A stretch of DNA of 64,000 bases, taken from contig JANPWX010000061.1 in NCBI GenBank assembly GCA_024734555.1, positions 1,434,613 through 1,498,612 on the forward strand, read 5' to 3'. The notes below the pieces were generated by a model. That model saw only the letters and a program-made list of their open reading frames with translations, was not told where the DNA came from and ran no database searches. Of the stretch, positions 10,882-20,703 are shown piece after piece. Position 1 is the stretch's first letter, and each line of letters begins with the position of its first letter. The DNA comes from Trochalopteron elliotii. Taxonomy: Eukaryota > Chordata > Aves > Passeriformes > Leiothrichidae. A program made the position numbers and the translations under genes.

Positions 10882-12051
10882 GTAGTGTGAAAATAGAAAT
10901 ATCAAGTATTTCTTTTAACAATATTGAAAGGGCAATAAGTGAACAGAGCATATATTAAGTGAGGGGACAAATCTCAGTGTGATGTTACAGCTTTATGACT
11001 TGTTAAGCACACCAGGAATTCTTAGAAAAGAAGGAAAGACAATGTTCAAAGCTGAATGTTGTGAACTATAATTGGTCTGAAAAGGCAAGTCCCCACGTTG
11101 AAACTTTTAGACTTAGCAAAGAGGAGGGTCCTTCCGTCCTTCCCTTTGTGCCCCATATGAAAGGAGCTGAGAAGACTTAGATCAAGAGACAGAAGAGATA
11201 TTTATGGAATGTCAACAGCACACCAGGAAGCAGTTTGTACTTGTACTTGTGGTGGAGGCCCAGCAGAAGTAGAAAGGACTTAGAAGGGCAGGAAACTGAA
11301 TTACTTTGATTGGACCTTTTTCTGTTAATGCTCACTAGCCCAGAGTTTTGGAAATGTGAGGAGCCAGTTGAAGAGATGCTGCATTGCTGACTGTGTGTGC
11401 TGTGTGTGAAATCAGAGAACCTGGTTTTCACCATCCTCTCCCACTTCATTAGCCATAAAGCTACATATAGTCTCAAAGAAGAGAACTTTTAAACAGTGAA
11501 AAGTGCCAGCCTGATCTTTCACAAAGTAACAAAATGAACCTATTTGCGGCAGCAAAAAGAGAGACCTCAGGTGCTTTGTGTCCTTCCCAAAGGTTTTTCA
11601 CTAGCAGTCTTAATACAGCACCAAGTAAAAACATCTAACTTTTCAGTTTGCACTGAATAATCAGAGAATTTCATGGAGTCACACTGCAATTCCATCAAAA
11701 TAGACAAATTACTTAAGTACTTAAGGTCTGCTTACCCTGAATAGGAGAACAGAAGGACATTTATAGAGGGTTATTTCTGTATTCCTTGTGGACGATGCAA
11801 TGTGCATAGAGTGAAGTGAACTTAGCTGAGGGCAGCTTGGTGATAATCTTTTTTTTAAGGCTTGCAACATCATGCAGTCTGGAGGAAACCAGCTCTTTTG
11901 GTTTGAGAATAATTTGAAAAGCATCTGTTTTCAGATGCTTTCATTAGGTCATTCCATTAGAAATGGAAGTGCTGGAAATATTTTTGATGGGAATTATACA
12001 GTGGAAAAGAATGCAGTTTTATTTTATCTCTAAAATGCCTTTGTATTTCAG

Positions 12052-12117
12052 ATAAGTTTACAAATGAATTGAGCTTCTGAGCATGTCAGGCAAGTTTGAA
12101 AGTGTGATGATCAAACT
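12052..12117 (+). other. Candidate exon with internal start codon
   Basis: The acceptor AAATGCCTTTGTATTTCAG and the donor AACT/GTAAGTGG bound 66 bases. All three frames have stops near the 5' end, so it cannot be an internal coding exon of the main chain. From ATG at 12083, however, it reads MSGKFESVMIKL and runs into the donor with two bases left over. That is the form of a first coding exon, and it could follow the TATA-type promoter near 10834. No phase-matched partner was found: the terminal exon at 13373 needs phase 0. Confidence 0.25.
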
Positions 12118-13372
12118 GTAAGTGGACTTGGTGATTGCATCTTCAGTTCTGATATAAAAGTGGCATTTTGAAGAGGAGTTTTGTTACTAAGTTTAGATTA
12201 TTTCATGTGGAACTCATTCTTGTATTAAATTAGAATTTTGTCTAGAACTCATATGGCCTGAGACTATGCATTTGCTTGAGACTAATGCTACATGTGCAAT
12301 GAGGTGGTACCTTGAGATACGTTTTTAATGTGATTTTATTTGTGATACTGAGGCCATTCTATTCTTTGAGAGCAACTTTCATAGCTGGAGCCCTCTATGC
12401 TGACTTGTTGAATGTGTGTACCTATGTACCCACAGAGCTAAGGAAGTCGTGGTGTCAGTGTCAGAACTGGAGCATTCTCTTTCAAAGAGGAGACAGAGAC
12501 AGGCCATTAAATAGCACCTGCATTAAATGCAGAGGGCATTGCCAAGGTCTGCAGATAGTTGAGTCCAGCATCATGATTAATGAGGAAAAGGACAGATTTT
12601 ACACAGAAAAGATCATCTGGGTCTCTGCATTGAAAGGATAATGTCAAATATTGCCTTTTTCTGTCATGTAGATAGAAACATCTGCTACTGGTGCAGCACA
12701 TGAGAACAGTCTGGGGCAAATGCTGACTGTCTGTAGGAGCTGGAAGTGATGGATTATCAGGTGACTGTGTTGGAACAGCTGGATATGTCTGTAGCTAAGA
12801 GACCTGACTGGTGCTTGGATGTGTCTGGGGAGGACGTGGTGACAATACCTGTGTTTTCTAAAGTATTCTTTCCCTCTCAAGTTACTCAGTTTAAATGCAT
12901 ACCTTTAATTTAAAATGCATTAAAGAAACTAAAACTGAGGGTGGGTATGATGTTGGTAAAGCTTATTTCTTAGGTAACTGGGTTAGTATTTACAGAGAAG
13001 ACCTCTTTGCCCAAACCTTGACAGCAGCGTTTTCAGTTTGCTTTTAAAGGTAAAAGGGAAAAAAAGAGAAAAATCCAAAGAAAAATCAAAAGACAAAGTT
13101 TGAGTGGTCTAAATTTGTTGAAATGCTTAATGAGGGAGATGAGAGGGGAGAAGGAAGGGGCTGGACACTCTTTGGCTAGAAGGGTTAGTATGAAATGAAA
13201 TTTGAAAACAAATGAAGACAGGAGGTGGATGAATAACTTCTGTGCAGCTTTCAGGTGGTTTTGTAAGTTGTTTTGGAGTTTTTTGGTGGGGAGTTGGGGT
13301 GGTGGTGTTGTTTGTTTTGGTTTTTGTCTTGATTGGCTTTACAAATCTTGATTTCTGTTCAAACTGTTCTAG

Positions 13373-13600
13373 GTAAGGAGTGCTAAAGCAGGGAATCTGA
13401 GTGGGTTAGATGCCAGTTTAATTGCTCTGCAACAGTCAGAAGTGTGCAACCCCTTGGCAGCTGCCGTGTGCTCTGGCAGCAGGCTGAGGGACAAACAGGC
13501 AGAGGAACAATCTGATCAGTTTTTCCACTGAGCTGACTCCTGAGCACCTACTGTTACATGCTGGTGTTTAATAAATCAGCTCTCAGAACACGAGTGGGGA
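13373..13600 (+). CDS. Candidate terminal exon with stop and poly(A) signal
   Basis: A strong acceptor (TTTCTGTTCAAACTGTTCTAG) is followed at once by 52 open codons, starting VRSAKAGNLSGLDASLIALQ and ending in TGA at 13529-13531. AATAAA lies 39 bases further on (13570-13575), and a GT-rich stretch (GAGTGGGGAG) follows within 25 bases, as expected for a cleavage site near 13590. The entry phase is 0, matching the exits at 3511, 5847 and 10881, so several splice combinations would give one protein of about 150-205 residues. Composition is Ala-, Leu- and Gln-rich and more GC-rich than the flanks. I do not recognise it. Among the exon calls this is one of the best supported, because splice site, frame, stop and poly(A) signal agree. 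Confidence 0.45.
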
Positions 13601-13959
13601 GAAGTTACAATTTATGTACAGCAATAGGATATATATTTAAAGATTCACTGTAGATACTGATAGCTGCTCAATAAATAGTCATCATAGCAGGTGCTAAAGG
13701 ACATCTCCGTGTCTGAGCTTTGGGGAGAATACACCTGTGATACACATTAGGGAGTCTGCACCACATCATACTGCTCCATGGTGTTTATTTGTTCACCTTT
13801 GCCTACTTACACTTTCAAAATCCCTTTCTCTACTTTGTTTGTGCCAGCTCCTGTTTTTGGATTCAGAGGTCAGCCCTGATTGAATGAGTTTACATGAAGT
13901 CAGCTCCTAAGTCATCCTCCCCACACTCTGAGAGCTGCTTTGGCTTAGAAAAGAGGAGT

Positions 13960-14075
13960 GGCTGGAGCCTAATGATTCATAACCAGCTGTTTAATAAGAT
14001 TTATGTTGATCATAATTAAAAGTTAATTGAAAACAAAATAGTGACATTTTTGTTTTAAATGCACTAGTCTTCTAC
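13960..14075. promoter_or_regulatory. Possible conserved non-coding element
   Basis: A run of closely packed homeodomain-like sites (TAATGATT, CATAATTAAAAGTTAATT) lies next to an E-box-like CAGCTG. The style is that of developmental enhancers. The call rests on composition alone. Confidence 0.2.
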
Positions 14076-14676
14076 TTTCCTTTCGTAAGTATCCTTCAGC
14101 TATTTTCTAGCCATGTTTTTTAGTCTCAGGAGACCTTACCATAGGTAAAGAGAAGGTTGGGAATAACTTGCCCTTTGCTTAAAGGCTTAACTTTGCTTTT
14201 AAGTCTGTCCCCTGTCAAACAGAGGATCTGCTTTGCAGAGTGTGACTCATAATTTTTAAAGAAAATAAAATACTAATGACTAGCTGAAAATGCTAATTGC
14301 CTAGATATTTGGGACAGTTTTCTATAGAATTTAAATGAATTCCTTTTAGTTCTCTGTACACTAAGAGAAGCCTGAATCATGTATTTCCATTTGGCCTTTG
14401 GGAGTACAGCTGCTACTTGAAAAGATATACTTGAAGAAAAATGTTTTGTCTTGGAGAAGTTGTTCTGAACTGAGACCTGAGTGGCAAAGTGTGTATGGTG
14501 CATAGTCAGGAGAAGGGCAAAGCCTGTACGTCACCCTAAATAAACCAGCTCCTCCTAGTTGTGTGTAGGAAAAAGATTAACTTGTTCTGGGCTGAAAGGT
14601 ATAACACTGTTAAAGAGAAAGGCATTCAGTAGTTAGGAGCTCTGTAGCAGTGAATTCGTTGTGGTCCTTTTGTTAG

Positions 14677-14743
14677 TTTGTGAATGATAATGAACTATTT
14701 GTGGGTTCAAAAGAAGCACCATTCTGCTCCATCTACCTTGCAG
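14677..14743 (+). CDS. Candidate coding exon, 67 nt
   Basis: The acceptor GTGGTCCTTTTGTTAG and the strong donor GCAG/GTAAGA (14744) bound 67 bases. They are open in phase 0, starting FVNDNELFVGSKEAPFCSIY, and leave one base over. Entry phase 0 would fit the same upstream exits as the terminal exon at 13373, so an alternative longer isoform that skips that exon is possible. Candidates in matching phase 1 follow at 15536 (acceptor TTTTTTTTAG, no good donor) and 18596 (good acceptor TTTTTCTTCAG, weak donor). No family is recognised. Confidence 0.35.
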
Positions 14744-14745
14744 GT

Positions 14746-17593
14746 AAGATTTTGAAATGAAGGAAACACTGGGAATCTAAAGCTACACTGGTTAATGTAT
14801 ATAGTTATCAACATGTATTCATTCTGTTAAAGGGTTTCTTACCTACATCTGTCATTACATATCCCACATTCTCCTCCTGATGAAACTTCTCACTTACCAG
14901 TATTCTACACATAGATTGCTTGAGCTTATTAACTGTTCTTTAATATTTTCAGTTTAGTTATTTTTGAGCATCAAAACAGACAGATTTTCTTTCCAGTGTT
15001 TGCTTAGAACTGACCCTTCCAGAGAGTAAAAGAACTATCCAGCTCATGTTATTTTTAAGGTGTTGCCTAAACCCATTCCAAAGCCAGCTCTTCAGAGGAA
15101 AGCAGAGACATAATTCATCTGCTGAAAAGGAATAACTTTTTTTTCCTAGTTATAGCGGAAAAATCATTCCCTCATTTGGTTAGACAGCCAAGCAAATCCC
15201 TGACAGGTAGTTAATCAAAATAATATATCAACTTTTAGTAAGAAAAAGAGAAGAATTATATATCTACTCAAGGAGATGTCCTAATGTTTTAGCTATACAA
15301 AACATGTATACAAAATATGGATTTGTATTAGTGACTGTAGCAGTAGGGAGAGAATTTGATTGTTGTATGTTTGTCTTTGTGGGCCTGTTTGAAAATCAGG
15401 GTAAATTTTTTCCTTTGGAATAATTCAGACACCTACAGAATACCTTCCTACATTTAACAGGCCAGAGCCAGCATCTTCCAAGGTTTATGCCATATTAAGT
15501 GATACTTATCTTCCTAATTCTGGGATTTTTTTTAGCCACCCATCTTCCTGGGAAATTTACACGATCCCCTTATTCTGAGAACCAGGCTTTAAAACTTAGG
15601 ATTGCAAATAGAGAAATATATATGTGTGTTCACTTTTGGCTTTTTTGTGTTCACCTTTCTTGTAGGGGTTTGTTACTTATAAATATTGTGGATTCCCCCA
15701 CGTAGCTCTATTGACTTCATTGCACTGCACAGCAGTTAGCAATGTAAATTGTGATCCAAGCTGGGCTTGCTACCAGAGATGATGCCACAAAAGGTGGGGA
15801 TGGGAGTAACTGCAATACTCTAGACTGGAATTTTACCTTCAGGACAACAAGAGTAGTGCTATAGTAAGTGGATTCAGGAGGTAAACTGGAAACAGAACTT
15901 CAGACTAGTTCAGTTCTAAAGGCAGCTTTATGGACTGTGCTTGCAGGCACACACCCAGAAGAGAAACTTCAGGAGGAGTAGCACAATACCCTGCACAACC
16001 ATCCTCATGACGTTGCTTTATTTCATGTTCTGCTGCCCTCTTCACTAACCATTGGCATTTGGCAGACTCCGTGTAGAAGCACCAAACCTTTTACTTTTTC
16101 TAGAGAGGTTTGTGATTTTCCAGCAAAACACTATTAACACAAATATTTTTCATTCTTGCTTCCACCTCGCTTTGGTCAGTAGTGGGATAATTTTCTTTTA
16201 ATCCCCTACGTTGCTTTGTGAAAATGTGGCATTTTAAAAGGGACATGTAAGTACCTGAATGAAAACAGATACCTGAATGAACGGCATTGGTTTGTATGCC
16301 TGAGATATGAATTAAAAACAAATGAAAAGAGGTGTATCTTATTTCACATTTAAGAATGATTTTTTTAGCTAATAATTAAATTATTCTTTGTTCAAGGCTC
16401 TCAGAATAAATTACAGAATACAGTTGTGCATGTCACTATTTTCTGTCATATTTGCATAAGTTGGGTGATTGAAAGTCACCTAGAGAGACCAGTTCTAGTG
16501 GGAAAATACCAGTATATGTTTGACCTATATATGTGATTTTCTCCTAACACCTGCTGTTGGCCGAGGCTGGTGATAGGAAAATTGGTCCATTGTGCTTTTA
16601 AAGTAGGATGAAAAATAACTTTTGTTCATTCTTGTTTGTTTTTAGTAAACTAAACCCATATTTTCTTGACCTTTTTGAACATTTTCAGTGTTCATAATGG
16701 TGGTATTATTTTTAAGTTGAAAAATCTTCCTTCTAATTGCAAACAGTTTTTCTATATTTTGAAGCTGCTGTGGGGTAGTTAAGAGATGCTGAATGTGACT
16801 CCACAGTACTTCTTTTTAGCTTTCTGTTTCATTTGGTTGGCATTTCATGCAAACTTAGCTAGTATTACTTTAAAAAAAGAATACAGAAAGCCAGTAATTT
16901 GATTTTAATATCTAAAAGATCAGTGCCATCTTGGCTCATGTCTGTTTGTGACTTCAGCTAATGGGACCAGAAGGCTTTAGCTTTGTATTCTGAGGTCTGT
17001 TTTTTAATAACAGGTTTGGTAAGTTAAGAAATATAACAAAAGTTCATGTGCTGCATTACCAAGCCAGAGCCTGGGATTTGTCCTGTCTCCAGCTGTCTGG
17101 TTAAATGTGGCACATCCTGGCAGCTTGGCACGTGTGAGATGTTTACTGCCCTGCAGCTCTCTCCAATGACCAGCACTTAGCCCTGAACAGCAGAGCCCAG
17201 CATTAACTTCCCTTTATGCCTTGCTAACTGGAAATGTGGGAAGTTCTCCTGCTCTGGAGAAGTGACAACAGCATTTGTCAGGAGCAGAAAGGCTGAATAA
17301 AGTTACTGACGTCTGTCAGCGCTCGCTTTGCTTTCTATTGGGTGTTCCCCTGTTCATTGCATTAAGGATGGCATTTGTAATATGATGTACCTTATAATTC
17401 AACTCAAACTGTGCCTTAAATTTAAGTTTTACTCAAAATTCCTGCTTCAGTGGTGTTCTACCTACTTTATGAAAATCACTAATTCAGTTTGTAAATAAGA
17501 CAATTAGTGAAGTCCTCTAGCAGGACCTGTAGAGAGCTGGAAAAGTCAGGTCATTTTGTCAGACAGTTTTGTCATGCCCTGCTGGTCACTGGC
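14746..17593. other. AT-rich intron or intergenic DNA
   Basis: Holds the weak exon-like segment at 15536-15623 and a short direct repeat of TACCTGAATGAA near 16252 and 16270. A GC-richer patch at 17050-17340 has AATAAAG and a pyrimidine-rich tail resembling an LTR end, but I found no matching boundaries. Confidence 0.3.
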
Positions 17594-17622
17594 TGTAGGA
17601 GAAGGGAATACAGGTGACTTCA

Positions 17623-17686
17623 CCCCTGATAAGTAACAGCTGTGTTAATTACCCAATACAGCCTGGCCCCTGATGAGTTACAGCTG
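17623..17686 (+). repeat. Tandem duplication in LTR U3, period 44
   Basis: CCCCTGATAAGTAACAGCTG at 17623-17642 recurs as CCCCTGATGAGTTACAGCTG at 17667-17686, with two differences in 20. It lies in the promoter part of the LTR, where duplicated enhancer units are common. A related block occurs in the LTR at 55635. Confidence 0.6.
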
Positions 17687-17789
17687 CATCCAATAAGGAT
17701 CAGTGAGATAAAAGAGGGGGTGAGCTGCTAAGGAGAGGATTAGCATGGAGGAGAGAATAATGGAGCAGGATCCTGGGGTGGAGAGAATC

Positions 17790-17910
17790 CCTGCAGTGAG
17801 GTCAGTCTGGGTGTGCAGTCAGAGCCTGTTGTTGGAACCTGCAGTCACAGTCTGGCTGGGTAAAAGCTGCAGTCACAGTCTGCAAACTGATCCCTGCAGT
17901 CAGAGTTGAG
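17790..17910 (+). repeat. Imperfect tandem repeats, period about 28, in LTR
   Basis: TGCAGTCACAGTCTG occurs exactly at 17840-17854 and 17868-17882, and partly at 17895 (TGCAGTCAGAG). Degenerate copies lie upstream near 17795-17830. The array lies between the TATA-like site and AATAAA of the LTR. Confidence 0.6.
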
Positions 17911-19508
17911 CAGGAAATCAGCAGCAGTTAGAGGTTGCAAGGGAAACCTCCAGTAGGAGCTTGGTGCAGGCAGAGTCAGGGAATGGTTGGAGTTAAGATG
18001 ACTAGACCATGAAGAGGAATAAACCAGGACCCTATTTATGCTGTGTTTAACAAGAAGTCTCTGCTTTGCCTCATTTTTGCCCTCTAATAAGAGGGCTTCT
18101 GCAACAACTGCCCTGTGACAGCCAGGGAGTAACCTCTTCATCAGGAAGCTGAAATTTCCATTTTCTTGGTATATTGATTATGGATTTTTTTTCAGAGCAC
18201 AGAGAAACAATTGTAATATTTGAAGATTGTCTGTAAATTTTTTAAGCTCCAAGACACTATGGTGTCTGAACTGCAGAGGTTAAATTATTTATGCAAAATA
18301 ACCCCAAACAACCAATACCAAAAATCCACCCCAAAAAGCAGTAAGAACATCAGTGATATTTTCACATGATTTAAGAATTGCTGTGCGGTGGTTTCTTTTT
18401 TCTTTTAGAAGTCATTGCACTTTTAGGATGACAAAAGAAACTACGCTTTAAATGCAGTCATCACAGTTTCAGAATGTCCTTGCTTTGAAATGTGCTGCTT
18501 TGGAAGTATAACTAGAGCACTTTGATTTGTGTGTTCCACCAGTGTCAGGTCCCAGGCTTTGACTGACTTTGACCAGTGCTGTGGTTTTTCTTCAGGAAGA
18601 GACCAACACAAGGAGAAAGAAATACTTCAGCCCTTAGTATCTGAAAGAACACTTTAGTGGCCGTGTCCTTTCTTCGTGAAAGGACAGAGAAAGGAGATGG
18701 GAGGCTGAAGGAAAATGAAGTAGTTTGTTTCGTAGTTTGCATTGCGGCACTGGAATGTTTAATGCACTTAGTGGCAATAATGCAGAAAAGTTAGCATGAT
18801 AATTTACACAGTGGATCTCTGGATCTCTCTGAAGCTTTCCCCCTTCCTTTGTGAAAGTCACTGTCTGTTAACAGAGATAACTTGTCAGCTGTGCCTTTCC
18901 CTGTTCTACATTAAATGGGTATCGGCACTTGCAGTAGAGAATGATTTATTTTTTTTTCAAGTGGCACTTTGATGACACCTGGAATAATGAGATTATTATT
19001 GTCTTGTCTTAAGCATCATTCAGGTGTGTGATTTATGTAGTTGACATTACAAGAAGGTGTTCTGCCAAGCAGGTACAGCTAAAGAACTATTATACCAGTC
19101 CCTCTGTCTCCAAGGACAGGTACAGCCAGAGGTAGGAAATCATCTGTTTTTGCTGGTTTGGATAGCTTCTGACTACTCTGCTGCTGTCACATATATCATT
19201 AAAGTCGTTTAAAAGGAATTGCTTCTGTATGTGGCTGTAGTGTATTTCGGTAGTGAAAGAAAAATTTGCATTACTGTCTTGACTATTATTTTTCCTTAAT
19301 ATGTTCGAGATGAATGGGAAGAAAAGTATGTGGCAAGCTCTTACTGAGTGATAAATCAGGTTGGTATGTTTCAAAACACTTGAAAAAATTTTGTCATGAA
19401 GTTGACTTACAGGTAGGTTGATTTATTTATACAATGCATGTGGCCATAAATATTTTGTATTTTTGTTAACAGAACCAAAGATGAGTTGATAGATTTTTCT
19501 GCTCCCCG

Positions 19509-19520
19509 CCCCCCCCCCCC
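19509..19520 (+). repeat. Poly(C) tract
   Basis: Twelve consecutive C residues inside a 25-base C/G block (CCCCGCC...GCCC) in otherwise AT-rich DNA. Length is probably variable and prone to sequencing error. Confidence 0.85.
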
Positions 19521-20685
19521 GCCCAAGATCTCTATTTGTTTTGATTAGAATTACTAAAAATTAGAATTACTTGTTCAATACACTTAACAGTCTACCTTGA
19601 AGCTGTGTCAGTGGTCTGTTTGACCTGTTGGCTCTCCATGTCCAAGTGACTACTGCATTTTTCTTTAACCTGTCACTTACTTTTGCTTGACCTGGTGTAC
19701 TCTACATTTTGAGAAAAACTAGATAGTTAACCCTGCTGGTTTTTCTGCTATTGACAGCTACATTGATTAGCTACCATTACCTGAGTTCAAAGCACAGCTC
19801 TCTAGACTTCTGTATGTTTGGGCGAGATATTGACAGAAATAGCATTAACGAATGTTTTTTCTAGAATTCTTAGCAACTGCTTTTGATGACACTTTTAGTA
19901 CCATGTAGATAATCTCCTTTTTTTGGAAATTCTACTGACCTTATGATTCGTAAGTCTAAAGTAAAGCTCTTCCGTATTTATCTGTTCTCTGGCCTTGCTG
20001 TGATGAAGTACAAACCCCCATGTCTATGCCATGGTTTTTTTTAAGTTAAGGGGGAAGAAAGCATATTCATTAAGCATTTTCCAAAGCATGCCTTTGAGTA
20101 ATTTCAGTTCATCTCTTCTCAAATATGTATGTGCTGTGAAATGTGTGTTTTGTGCATGAAAATGGGTTATTGGTAACTTGTCTTCTGATCTCTATTGCCG
20201 AGGACTTTTTTTAAAAGCTTTCTTCCCCTTGGTGCAGCATTCCACAAGAGATTCCATTTTGAAGGAACGATGAATTTTCTCCTGTATTTCAGTTCCAGTT
20301 TGTCTTAATTAAGCTATTTATTTTTTTCCCCCGAGCAAGGGCCTTCTCACTTTTTAATCTAGTGTTACAGTGAATTCAAACTGAGCAGACATTTTTCTCA
20401 TGCAGATCTAATTTTTTTTTTTCTGGAGTTTAAATGCTCTTAATCTGTGCATGCTTTAGAATCCACAGGATTTCTCAGTAAAACAGATGCCATACATCAA
20501 AATTGTTTTTATAAGGTGGCGTAGCTTGCCTCTGCAATCACAAGTTTCTGGTTTGGGTAACAGCTTAAGTTCTAGATGTGTATGCTTTTTATTTTTAATG
20601 GGTCTGCTGGAGTGGCAGCCATGACATCAGTCCAAAACAGAATTACACAGTCACTGGAAAATGCACACTTTCATTAGCCAGCAGT

Positions 20686-20703
20686 GAAAGAAAGAAAGAA
20701 AGA
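20686..20703 (+). repeat. (GAAA)n microsatellite
   Basis: About four units of GAAA. Short. Confidence 0.7.

Larger units (their letters stand above)
17594..18106 (+). mobile_element. Solo LTR of an endogenous retrovirus
   Basis: A 513-base block begins TGTAGGAGAA and ends GCAACA, the TG...CA termini of retroviral LTRs. It is flanked by ACTGGC (17588-17593) and ACTGCC (18107-18112), a 6-base target duplication with one difference. A poly(A) signal, AATAAA, lies at 18018-18023, in the position expected of R/U5, and an ATAAAAG TATA-like site lies near 17710. No internal gag, pol or env sequence is attached, so it is most simply a solo LTR left by recombination. Six-base duplications fit class II (beta/alpha-like) avian elements. 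The single mismatch implies moderate age. It shares its first ten bases and a GATAAGT-GCAGCTG block with the LTR at 55635. Confidence 0.6.

Noticed and set aside
17050..17345. Possible LTR end (AATAAAG followed by pyrimidine-rich tail)
   Set aside because: No TG...CA pair with a matching target-site duplication could be found.
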